NCBI RefSeq assembly: GCF_001907295.1
Contig: NZ_MQVR01000013.1
Span: 1-41,278 of the forward strand
Source: Bowdeniella nasicola
GTDB lineage: Bacteria > Actinomycetota > Actinomycetes > Actinomycetales > Actinomycetaceae
DNA: 41,278 nucleotides
Direction of reading: 5' to 3'
The position numbers were made by a program, and so were the translations under genes. The notes beneath the pieces were generated by a model. The model was not told the DNA's origin and did no database searches. It saw only the letters and a list, made by a program, of their open reading frames with translations. Below are positions 1-6,336 of this stretch, in pieces (within the stretch, counting starts at the first letter, position 1; each line of letters begins with the position of its first letter).

Positions 1-94
1 CCTGGGCTTCCGGAACCTGAGCCACTACATCGCCCGCAGCCTCCTCGAGGCCGGCGGATTCAAACCCCGACTACACCCTCGATTGTGAAGAGCC
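1..94 (+). mobile_element. Right end of an ISL3-type insertion sequence (partial)
   Basis: The window opens inside an insertion sequence. The transposase tail stops at 86-88, and the element appears to end at 94. Read inward from 94 on the minus strand, the terminus begins GGCTCTTCACAATC, and GGCTCTTC is the classic outer end of ISL3-family inverted repeats. The segment 71-94 also aligns, with about 15 of 24 identities, to the presumed end of the second element at 41201-41224. The left end lies outside the window, so target duplication cannot be tested; ISL3 elements usually duplicate 8 bp, which would be ACCAAACG at 95-102. Confidence 0.7.
2..88 (+). CDS. ISL3-type transposase, C-terminal end only
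   Basis: Only the last 28 residues are in the window, read from base 2 to the TGA at 86-88. They begin LGFRNLSHYIARSLLEAGG, which resembles the conserved C-terminal tail of ISL3-family DDE transposases (a GFRN-x-Y-x-x-R-x-L core followed by a short basic tail). The stop codon falls inside the terminal inverted repeat, a common arrangement in this family. Catalytic residues lie upstream of the window, so activity cannot be judged. The 5' truncation is due to the window edge. Confidence 0.7.
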   Translation: MGFRNLSHYIARSLLEAGGFKPRLHPRL

Positions 95-240
95 ACCAAA
101 CGTCAAAGCCACGGCCGGCTCCCCTCTGCTAGCTGTGAGTCCACACTATCGACGACAACCGAAACCGATCTAGCATCAATTTCGATGTAACGCGTTTTCG
201 ATACTGGACTTCGACACGCTTCGCTTTTGTGGGGAGCGGC

Positions 241-246
241 GATAAT
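241..246 (+). promoter_or_regulatory. Putative -10 box GATAAT for a leaderless mrr transcript
   Basis: GATAAT matches the sigma-70 consensus TATAAT in five of six positions and lies exactly 6 nt before the ATG at 253. Transcription would start at or next to the start codon. There is no ribosome-binding site at the right distance. This favours the ATG at 253 over the in-frame GTG at 229. No clear -35 box is seen. Confidence 0.45.
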
Positions 247-252
247 AGCGAC

Positions 253-1017
253 ATGGCTTCACACACTTCCGACATGCCCACCTCCGATGATTTCCGACCG
301 ATGGTGCTCCAAGTTCTCCTCGATGGTGAGACGCGGGTGCGCCAGGAACTCAATTCCTTGGTCAGCAATTACGCAGGTCTAACACCCGAAAAACGGGCCG
401 AGCGACTTCCCAGCGGGCAGTCGAGAAGCTTGAACCGGATCGGTTGGGCCATCACATCGCTCGCAACTGCGGGGGCAGTGGAACGTCCGGCTCGAGGGCT
501 CTATCGAATCACCGAGGTGGGTCGTCAGCTCGCTGCCAAGTGGGGTGACGGGCCCTTCCGTGAAGCGGATCTTGCTGGCTTACCCATGTGGGACGCGTAC
601 CAGGCGAAACTCGAAGAACGTCGTGCATCGCGAGACGAAGTCCGTGATAGTTCCGCGAGTGTTTCTGACGACCAGGATCCAATGGAGACTATTCAGGACA
701 ATGTTGAAAAGATCAACGATGTCGTAGCGACGGAATTACTTGCCCGGCTGCAGGACTCGACACCCGAGTTCTTTGAGAAGGCGGTTCTCGATCTCCTGAC
801 AGCCATGGGTTATGGCGGAAAAGAACGCCGCATGGTTCATACCGGGCGCTCCGGTGATGGAGGTATTGACGGGATCATTCCCCAGGACCCATTGGGTGTT
901 CAGAACGTCTACATCCAAGCAAAGCGCTACGCCGACACCAATTCGGTCGGTCGCCCAGACGTTCAGGGATTCCTTGGTGCCATCACCGGACGCGGCGTGG
1001 ATCGCGGCGTCTTCTAG
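253..1017 (+). pseudogene. mrr: Mrr-type restriction endonuclease, 3'-truncated
   Basis: The product has the two parts of an Mrr type IV restriction enzyme, which cleaves modified DNA. An N-terminal winged-helix Mrr_N domain covers roughly residues 8-110; an acidic linker and the Mrr catalytic domain follow. The PD-(D/E)xK core is visible as GRSGDGGIDG and, after DPLG, VYIQAKR (the D...QxK active site), then VGRPDVQGFLGA. The frame ends at GRGVDRGVF-stop, just where family members continue with an ITTS motif and about 45-50 further residues. The end is therefore missing, fused at about 1014 to the tail of a convergent gene. Catalytic residues survive, but the last strands and helices of the fold do not, so activity is doubtful. 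The ATG at 253 is preferred (GATAAT 6 nt upstream); a GTG at 229 is the alternative. Confidence 0.75.
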
Positions 1018-1293
1018 TCGAGTGAAATTCTCGCCGAGGAATTCGCGTAGTTGGTCTTCTCGCGGCAACCACAGGACGTCATCGGTCGAGATCGAGTCGA
1101 GCGCCCACTCGGTCGTGCCGTTGAACTTCACGATCTGGCCCGTCGGAAGATTCTCAGCTTCGATCGTCATCTCCGAGATAACGAAAACCTCGTTATCGAG
1201 ATCGCGGTCCGGAATCATGAATTGATCCCCGCTACGCGGCGTCCACGGGATGCCCGCAGCGCAAAGGTCGCGTGCCCGATCAAGCGAGATCAT
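1015..1293 (-). pseudogene. Small protein of the type annotated 'pilus assembly protein CpaE', 3'-truncated
   Basis: The first ~93 residues (MISLDRARDLCAAGIPWTP..., later FNGTTEWALDSI and LWLPREDQLREFLG) match a short actinobacterial protein of about 150 residues that databases label pilus assembly protein CpaE. That label is probably not functional: there is no CpaE ATPase motif, and I know no experimental role. The homologous part stops at about 1015, where the sequence becomes the antisense of mrr. The frame stays open to 736 and would add about 92 unrelated residues. The start ATG directly follows the pncA stop (TAAATG), so the gene was probably co-transcribed with pncA. The natural C-terminus has been lost. 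Confidence 0.6.
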
Positions 1294-1884
1294 TTAGGAG
1301 TATCCCGCCATGCCCAGGTCTGAGGAGTCCGCAAGCTCGACGCCAGCATCGGTCATGGTCTGCCGCGCGGCCGCGCCCAGCTCCTCGGAGACTGGGACGG
1401 TAAGGTCGCTAAAGCAGCGCACCGTCCAGCCCTCCTTGCGGGCGTCGAGCGCTGAGGCGCACACGCAGTGAGACTCGGCGATGCCGACGACATCGACGGC
1501 CTCAATTCCCGCGTCCTTCAAGACCTCCGCGAGGCTCGTGCCGTCCTCGGTGACACCTTCAAATGCCGAGTACGCCGCGGAGTATTGACCCTTTTTGACA
1601 GCGATGCCTGCGTTTAAGTCCGCGAGCGCGGGGTGCAGTTCGGCCTCGGCGGTTCCGGCCACGCCGTGCGGTGGCCAGGTGTCAACGAAGTCCGGATTGT
1701 CAGAGAAATGCTCGCCCGGGTCGATGTGCCAGTCCTGCGAGGTAGCGATCAGGGCGTAGTCGTCGCGATGAGATGCGACGAAGTCGGCGATTCGTTGGGC
1801 GACGGCATTGCCGCCGGTAACGCCCAGGGCGCCGTCCTCGCAAAAGGTCGGCTGAACATCAACAACGAGCAGTGCGCGAGCCAT
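1294..1884 (-). CDS. pncA: Nicotinamidase / pyrazinamidase
   Basis: This cytoplasmic isochorismatase-fold hydrolase converts nicotinamide to nicotinate for NAD salvage. The 196-residue product has the full catalytic triad D9 (LLVVDVQ), K98 (VKKGQYSA) and C140 (ESHCV). The metal-binding set is D51, H53, H59 (DWHIDPGEH) and H73, spaced as in Mycobacterium PncA (D8, K96, C138; D49, H51, H57, H71). The ATG at 1884 is chosen because GGAAGGA lies just upstream on the minus strand; the frame is open for 62 more codons, but these do not look coding. It follows the lipoprotein gene by 29 nt and directly precedes the truncated CpaE-like gene. By family knowledge, an intact PncA predicts pyrazinamide activation. 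Confidence 0.93.
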   Translation of the reverse strand: MARALLVVDVQPTFCEDGALGVTGGNAVAQRIADFVASHRDDYALIATSQDWHIDPGEHFSDNPDFVDTWPPHGVAGTAEAELHPALADLNAGIAVKKGQYSAAYSAFEGVTEDGTSLAEVLKDAGIEAVDVVGIAESHCVCASALDARKEGWTVRCFSDLTVPVSEELGAAARQTMTDAGVELADSSDLGMAGYS

Positions 1885-1913
1885 CACGGGTCCTTCCGTA
1901 GCGTGCTTCCACC

Positions 1914-2618
1914 CTACTGTTGCCAAGCAGTGAACCGCAAAGTTGTGCCGTTGCCGAGATCGATGATCGGCTCGGGTGGCTCGTACATTGCGACGTCGTC
2001 TCCCGGGGCGAGTTGGATCGCGAACGCGCCTAGGTGCGGCTGCCAATTTTCTGCTAGTTCGCCGGTCCACTCGATCTCGGTAAATGCCTTACCACCGGGA
2101 GATAGGACGATCGCACGTGGCGTGACGGGCTCATTACTCATGGCGCGATCGCTCACCTCGAGCCGCGGCGACATGGGCTCGCCGTCGGTGGAGGCCACGC
2201 CCATTCCGGGAAAGAAACCCAGACCGCAATCCTGGGCGCTGATGTTCTCGACCTCGATGAGGGCGTAGCGGTGGCCCGCGGCCGCATCGTTGAACTGGTA
2301 GCGGAAGATGACGTCCTTTGGCGTGCAGCTTGGCTCCTGCGGTTCGCCCTTGGCCTCGAGCAGTAAGAATGCTCGACGCTCCTCGCTCGTGAGGTCGGTG
2401 ATCGGCTTTGGCGCGTTCGTCGCGGGGGCAGATTCGGCGGCATCGGGGGAGGACTGGCCAAGATTGTCGCTGCGGACGCGGTCGAGTGCCTCGCGATCGG
2501 CATCGGCGCCCGGCAGTGGACCACGAACGATAGGCTCCGGTGGCTCCGAGGAGCTGCACGCGCCGAGCAGGACCGCCACCGCGAGGATCAGTGGGCCACA
2601 TCGTCGCGCGCAGTTCAT
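1914..2618 (-). CDS. Lipoprotein with DUF4232-like domain
   Basis: The 234-residue product begins with a lipoprotein signal: basic MNCARRCG, a hydrophobic stretch and the lipobox LLGAC, so the mature protein would be lipid-anchored through Cys20 on the outer face of the membrane. A low-complexity Ala/Pro/Ser linker follows. The C-terminal ~130 residues resemble DUF4232: a conserved Cys before the domain, HRYALIEVENIS, then CGLGFFPGMGV, with a hydrophobic beta pattern. No enzymatic residues are recognisable. The start at 2618 is set by the signal peptide and by a TAAACT box 7 nt upstream (leaderless-like). It sits 10 nt after tag. Substrate or partner is unknown. Confidence 0.75.
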   Translation of the reverse strand: MNCARRCGPLILAVAVLLGACSSSEPPEPIVRGPLPGADADREALDRVRSDNLGQSSPDAAESAPATNAPKPITDLTSEERRAFLLLEAKGEPQEPSCTPKDVIFRYQFNDAAAGHRYALIEVENISAQDCGLGFFPGMGVASTDGEPMSPRLEVSDRAMSNEPVTPRAIVLSPGGKAFTEIEWTGELAENWQPHLGAFAIQLAPGDDVAMYEPPEPIIDLGNGTTLRFTAWQQ

Positions 2619-2625
2619 GAGTGCG

Positions 2626-2631
2626 AGTTTA
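2626..2631 (-). promoter_or_regulatory. Putative -10 box TAAACT for the lipoprotein gene
   Basis: TAAACT fits TAnnnT and ends 7 nt before the ATG at 2618, inside the last codons of tag. There is no well-placed ribosome-binding site, so transcription from here would give a nearly leaderless mRNA. No -35 box is evident. Confidence 0.35.
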
Positions 2632-3273
2632 CGCTCCCGCCGCAGCGGGCTTGAGGCGCTGGGTGCCGTCGGGATTCCACAGCTCGGAGGCACCTCGTCG
2701 GTGCGAGCCAACTAGATGGGTATCGACGATACCGATAGCTTCCATCAGCGCGAAGATCGTCGTTGGGCCCACGAACCGAAATCCGTGCCGCTTCAACTCC
2801 TTTGCTAGCGCTACGGACTCGGGTGACGAACTCGGCACCTCGGCTGCGCTGCGCGGAGCAGGAGTGCGTGCCGGCCGGTAGCTCCATACGAGATCCGACA
2901 GACTGCCGGTTGCTCGAAGCTCCAGCGTGGCGCGCGCATTGGCGACAGTCGCTTCGATCTTGCTGCGGTTTCGGATGATGCGGGCATCGGCCACGAGCCG
3001 TTCGACATCGTCCTCGTTGAACATCGCAACGGCCTGCGGATCGAAGCCCGCAAAAAGTTCGCGGAAGGCCTCCCGGCGCGCAAAAATGAGCCGCCACGAC
3101 AGCCCCGACTGAAACGCTTCGAGGCTGAGCCGTTCGAAGACACCGGACTCGTCGGTCACGGGCATGCCCCACTCGGTGTCGTAGTACTCACGCAGGAGAG
3201 GATCGCCTGCCGCCCACGCCGGGCGCGCGAGCCCGTCCTCGCCGATGATGAGGTTCGCAGTGCTATCAGCCAT
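2629..3273 (-). CDS. tag: DNA-3-methyladenine glycosylase I
   Basis: This base-excision repair enzyme removes 3-methyladenine from alkylated DNA. The 214-residue product carries the Tag hallmarks YDTEWGMPV (residues 31-39), the catalytic-region Glu52 in LEAFQSGLSW, DDVERLVADARIIRNRSKI and KRHGFRFVGPTTIFALMEAIG. The zinc snap of E. coli Tag (Cys4, His17, His175, Cys179) is mostly absent: the aligned positions are Pro18, Tyr31, a conserved His in DTHLVGS, and Ser instead of Cys. The fold must therefore hold without that zinc. Otherwise the length and motifs are normal. The gene heads a minus-strand run (tag, lipoprotein, pncA). A TACCCT box 6 nt before the ATG suggests a leaderless start. Confidence 0.92.
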   Translation of the reverse strand: MADSTANLIIGEDGLARPAWAAGDPLLREYYDTEWGMPVTDESGVFERLSLEAFQSGLSWRLIFARREAFRELFAGFDPQAVAMFNEDDVERLVADARIIRNRSKIEATVANARATLELRATGSLSDLVWSYRPARTPAPRSAAEVPSSSPESVALAKELKRHGFRFVGPTTIFALMEAIGIVDTHLVGSHRRGASELWNPDGTQRLKPAAAGA

Positions 3274-3279
3274 AACCCG

Positions 3280-3285
3280 AGGGTA
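3280..3285 (-). promoter_or_regulatory. Putative -10 box TACCCT for tag
   Basis: On the minus strand TACCCT lies exactly 6 nt before the tag ATG at 3273, with no ribosome-binding site between. It fits the leaderless pattern seen repeatedly in this window. Confidence 0.4.
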
Positions 3286-3360
3286 AGCGCTCGCGCGGCG
3301 ATGGGCTCTCGGCCTGTGGATAGTGAGGTTTGCGAACTCTAGCTAGTCCTGCGCCTGCTA

Positions 3361-3375
3361 CTATGTAAAACATAG
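3361..3375. promoter_or_regulatory. PadR operator candidate: palindrome CTATGT-AAA-ACATAG
   Basis: This is a perfect 15-bp palindrome with 6-bp arms and a 3-bp spacer, 24 bp before the start of the PadR-type gene. PadR regulators typically bind ATGT/ACAT dyads, and both half-sites are present. The left arm overlaps a possible -10 box (TACTAT, 3359-3364), so bound regulator would block its own operon. Autoregulation is inferred from position and motif. Confidence 0.6.
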
Positions 3376-3399
3376 ATACTCGGTAAGCGAGGTAGCGAG

Positions 3400-3723
3400 A
3401 TGAAGGCCAAGGACTCCCAGCTGCGCAAAGGCGTACTCGAGCTTGCCGTTCTTGCCGAACTGGAGCGCGCCCCGAGCTACGGCGGCGAACTCCTGGAGCG
3501 CCTCGCGACCAACGGCGGCCTGCGAGTCTCCTCGGGGACGCTGTACCCACTGCTCACGCGGCTGCGAGGAGCGGGATTCGTTGCCACCCGTTGGCAGGAA
3601 TCCCCGGTAGGGCCGCCGCGCAAATACTACGAACTCACCGCCGGCGGTCGGCGCCAGCTGGCGAACCTGACCGATGCCTGGCGGGAACTTTCTACCGCAA
3701 TGACCGCGATCCTAGGACAGTGA
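3400..3723 (+). CDS. PadR family transcriptional regulator
   Basis: The 107-residue product is a single PadR winged-helix domain. The N-terminus LRKGVLELAVLAELERAPSY leads into YGGELLERL; the recognition helix region is SSGTLYPLLTRL; the wing contains GPPRKYYELTAGG; and a short C-terminal helix allows dimerisation. It is of the short class without a separate C-terminal domain. It heads a tightly packed operon (a 1-nt gap to the next gene) encoding two membrane proteins and an ABC exporter, a context in which PadR repressors usually sense the exported compound or envelope stress. A near-perfect ATGT/ACAT palindrome lies at 3361-3375. The ligand cannot be told from sequence. Confidence 0.92.
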   Translation: MKAKDSQLRKGVLELAVLAELERAPSYGGELLERLATNGGLRVSSGTLYPLLTRLRGAGFVATRWQESPVGPPRKYYELTAGGRRQLANLTDAWRELSTAMTAILGQ

Positions 3724-3724
3724 C

Positions 3725-4327
3725 ATGACGACGACGACCACCGCGCTGAAACAATTCGATCCAGAAAACCCCCAGCTGTTCGTCCGCCGAACGATCGGTC
3801 TCGGGTGGGACCTCAACCTCGGTGCGCTCGCGGTCAGGCTCGGCCTCATCCGCCCCGATGACTCGCTGCCCGACCTCGACCCTTATGTCCCTGCCCGAGT
3901 GCGCCGAGCGCTGGCACTCGCGCCCCTCGTGGGAGCCGCGACCACCATCGTCGCCGCGGGCGTCGTGGGCGTTCGCGCAAGGAAGCTGCCGAAGGGCTGG
4001 AATAGCGCATTCCGGCCGCGGTCCTTCGCCTCACCCGCGGCGGCGCTCGCGGCCCCGATCGCCCTGTCCGTCGGCGCGGCTGGCCTCGCGCAGCTCAGCG
4101 GCAAGGACGACCCGGGCGCCAACGTGGCGGCATCGGCACTCGCGACGGGGGCCCAAACCATGGCAACGGGCCTCGTGCTGGCTGCCGCGCGTTCCGCAGC
4201 CCGCCCCGACAAACCCTCGCTGACGGTCCTCGCCTCGATCCTCGCCTACCCCGTCGTCGGCGGTGGCGTCACGGTCGGCGTCGTCAAGGCGGCCCTCAGC
4301 GAACTCGATACCCAGCTGCGCTCATGA
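3725..4327 (+). CDS. Membrane protein with DUF5808-like N-terminus
   Basis: The 200-residue product opens with a Thr run, then DPENPQLFVRRTIGLGWDLN. This resembles the DUF5808 motif (D-P-x-x-P-x-L-F-V-x-x-x-x-G-x-G-W-x-L-N) found in integral membrane proteins encoded beside PadR and GntR regulators. About four hydrophobic segments follow (near residues 60-84, 101-119, 135-155 and 168-190). The gene lies between the PadR gene (1-nt gap) and a small membrane protein (ATGA overlap), so it is co-expressed with the ABC exporter downstream. Its role is unknown; an accessory or sensory function in the exporter system is an inference from context only. Confidence 0.7.
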   Translation: MTTTTTALKQFDPENPQLFVRRTIGLGWDLNLGALAVRLGLIRPDDSLPDLDPYVPARVRRALALAPLVGAATTIVAAGVVGVRARKLPKGWNSAFRPRSFASPAAALAAPIALSVGAAGLAQLSGKDDPGANVAASALATGAQTMATGLVLAAARSAARPDKPSLTVLASILAYPVVGGGVTVGVVKAALSELDTQLRS

Positions 4328-4614
4328 TCGACGTCGTCATCCCACTCGAACTCCTCGCGATCCTCGTCATCGTGCAGGCGGTCCTCGCCGTTACCGCTGC
4401 GATCATCTGGCTGCACACCGACGCCGCGCTCCTGCCGGGCAACAAGTTTGCCTGGCTCCTCGTCATCCTGCTGGTGGGCATCGTTGGCCCGACGATTTTC
4501 CTCATCATCGTCATCCGCGAACGCACGCGGCACAGTGAAGCGCCGCCCGAGGACCAACGAGCTGGCGAGACTCTCAGCGACCTCCTCTATCCCGAAACGG
4601 ACGATACGAGATGA
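4324..4614 (+). CDS. PLDc_N domain small membrane protein
   Basis: This 96-residue protein has two transmembrane helices (about residues 5-28 and 40-64) separated by a short loop with KFAWLLVILLVGIVGPTIFLI. That is the pattern of the phospholipase-D nuclease N-terminal (PLDc_N) domain, here without any phospholipase part. A hydrophilic, acidic C-terminal tail of about 30 residues would lie in the cytoplasm. The start ATG overlaps the previous stop (ATGA), and its own stop overlaps the ATPase start in the same way, so translation of the operon is coupled. Such proteins commonly neighbour ABC-2 type exporters, but no molecular function is established. Confidence 0.8.
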   Translation: MIDVVIPLELLAILVIVQAVLAVTAAIIWLHTDAALLPGNKFAWLLVILLVGIVGPTIFLIIVIRERTRHSEAPPEDQRAGETLSDLLYPETDDTR

Positions 4615-5453
4615 GCGATCTCGCTCTGTCGGCCACAGGCCTGACAAAACGCTACGGCGAGCACACCGCGCTCGACGGCCTAAATATGTCCGTACCGCGC
4701 GGCGCGATCTACGGTTTCATCGGCTCCAACGGTGCCGGCAAGACGACGACGCTGCGCATCGCGCTCTCCCTGGCCGCCGCTACGAGCGGCACGATCACCG
4801 TCCTCGGTATCGAGCGTGGTACGCTGCCCGCCCCTGCCGTGCGCGGCGTGTCCTATCTGCCCGATGTCCCCGGCCTCTACCCGTGGCTCACCGCACCCGA
4901 GGCGCTGCGCCTCGCGGGCGACATCTCCGGCACGCCGAGGGACGTGACTGACGCGCGCATCCCCGCACTGCTATCGACCGCAGGACTTGCGCGAGTGCGC
5001 GGCCGCGTCGGCGGATTCTCTCGCGGCATGACCCAGCGGCTCGGCATCGCGACGGCGCTCATCTCCGCACCCGAGCTCCTCATCCTCGACGAGCCGACCT
5101 CGGCCCTTGATCCGCTCGGCCGCGCCGACGTCCTCGCCCTGCTCGCCTCGCTGCGCGGCAAGACGACGGTGCTGTTTTCCTCCCACCTGCTGGCCGACGT
5201 CGAACGGGTGTGCACCCACGTCGGCATGATCCACAACGGCGCGATGATCGCCGAAGGGCCCATCGCCGACGTCCTCGCCCGCGGATCCGCCACCGGCGAA
5301 TACGAGGTCCGCCTCCGCCTGCCGGGACCGGAAAGCGAGGGCGCGATCCGTGACGCGCTCGCAGCCCAAGGTGCGGACATTGTCTCTGCGGGCGCGGTGG
5401 GCGCGAGCCTGCAGGACGTCTACGTCGAGCTCACGCGCGGCGGTGCAGCATGA
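4611..5453 (+). CDS. ABC transporter ATP-binding protein (ABC-2 exporter type)
   Basis: The 280-residue product is the nucleotide-binding subunit of a two-gene exporter. Visible motifs are Walker A GSNGAGKTT, a signature region GFSRGMTQRLG (the FSRGM variant typical of multidrug/bacteriocin ABC-2 ATPases), Walker B LLILDEPTSALDP and an H-loop in VLFSSHLLADVERVC. The last ~70 residues form the C-terminal accessory domain common in this subfamily. Start and stop overlap the neighbouring genes by ATGA, implying stoichiometric synthesis with the permease. The substrate is unknown; PadR control suggests an inducible drug, peptide or lipid exporter. It acts at the inner face of the cytoplasmic membrane. 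Confidence 0.93.
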   Translation: MSDLALSATGLTKRYGEHTALDGLNMSVPRGAIYGFIGSNGAGKTTTLRIALSLAAATSGTITVLGIERGTLPAPAVRGVSYLPDVPGLYPWLTAPEALRLAGDISGTPRDVTDARIPALLSTAGLARVRGRVGGFSRGMTQRLGIATALISAPELLILDEPTSALDPLGRADVLALLASLRGKTTVLFSSHLLADVERVCTHVGMIHNGAMIAEGPIADVLARGSATGEYEVRLRLPGPESEGAIRDALAAQGADIVSAGAVGASLQDVYVELTRGGAA

Positions 5454-6235
5454 GTGCCCCCACCACCATGAGCGGCCTGCGCACCATGATCGCCACCGAG
5501 TGGCTCGCGTGGCGGCGCGGCGCACGCCTCGTCGTCATCGTCGTCCTCATCGCCATCTTCGCGTTCTTAAGCCCCATCGCCGCCTACTACCTGCCCGCGA
5601 TCCTCTCCAGCCTCGGCGATTCCGCCCTAAGAGAGCTCATCCCCGAGCCCACCGCGACCGACGCCACCACCCAGTGGACAAAGAACCTCACCCAGATCGT
5701 CCTTATCGCTCTCATCGTCATCGCTGGCGGCGCGATCGCGGGCAACGTCGCGCGTGGCACCGCGCAATTCCTCCTCACGCGCGGCGTCTCGCGCGCCGCC
5801 TACGTCACCGCGACGATGGTCGTCGGCCTTGTCATCACGCTCGCGACGAGCCTGCTCGGCTCCCTTGTTGCCGCGGGCATGACCGCCCTGCTTTTCGACG
5901 ACGGCGACCCAGCGCGCCTCGTGGCCGCCACCGCGGTGTGGGGCGTCGCCGCGGCACTGCTACTTGCGATCACGTGGCTCGCTTCGGCCGCGCTCTCCAG
6001 CCAGATCGGCGCCGCCGGTATCGGCATTGGCGCATTCTTCGTCTTGCAACTCCTTGCCATCTGGCCGCCGGCCGCGCGCTACAGCCCCGCCGGCATCCTG
6101 GCCCTGCCCGGGCGCATCGCCACTGAATCCGTCTCTGGGGCCGAGCTGTGGCTCCCCATCACCACGAGCCTGCTGAGTGCCGCCGTCATCGCCTACGCAG
6201 CCATCGAGGTCTTCCGCCGCCGCGAACTGCCCTAG
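5450..6235 (+). CDS. ABC transporter permease (ABC-2 type)
   Basis: The 261-residue polytopic protein starts TMIATEWLAWRRGARL, an amphipathic entry helix typical of ABC-2 permeases, followed by about six hydrophobic segments (near residues 25-48, 80-105, 113-133, 145-165, 175-200 and 228-250). A large extracytoplasmic loop lies between the first two. It is the membrane partner of the ATPase encoded immediately upstream (ATGA overlap) and ends the PadR operon. One permease gene implies a homodimer, or use of the upstream small membrane proteins as accessories. Nothing in the sequence identifies the substrate. Confidence 0.88.
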   Translation: MSAPTTMSGLRTMIATEWLAWRRGARLVVIVVLIAIFAFLSPIAAYYLPAILSSLGDSALRELIPEPTATDATTQWTKNLTQIVLIALIVIAGGAIAGNVARGTAQFLLTRGVSRAAYVTATMVVGLVITLATSLLGSLVAAGMTALLFDDGDPARLVAATAVWGVAAALLLAITWLASAALSSQIGAAGIGIGAFFVLQLLAIWPPAARYSPAGILALPGRIATESVSGAELWLPITTSLLSAAVIAYAAIEVFRRRELP

Positions 6236-6322
6236 CGGGACCGCCACGCCGCAGCCGCTCGCACTGCTTGCGCCGCTCGGCACACCATGCGGTTCGACGT
6301 GCGGCGGGCCCGGGCGCCGGAC

Positions 6323-6328
6323 TAGGCT
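6323..6328 (+). promoter_or_regulatory. Putative -10 box TAGGCT for the patatin-like gene
   Basis: TAGGCT lies 8 nt before the ATG at 6337, and no ribosome-binding site is present. It supports the ATG at 6337 as the start and a leaderless or nearly leaderless mRNA. Confidence 0.4.
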
Positions 6329-6336
6329 CAGTGCCG

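Noticed and set aside
736-1014. Minus-strand continuation of the CpaE-like frame as a real C-terminal domain
   Set aside because: It is exactly antisense to the conserved Mrr catalytic domain and has no homology to the CpaE-like family.
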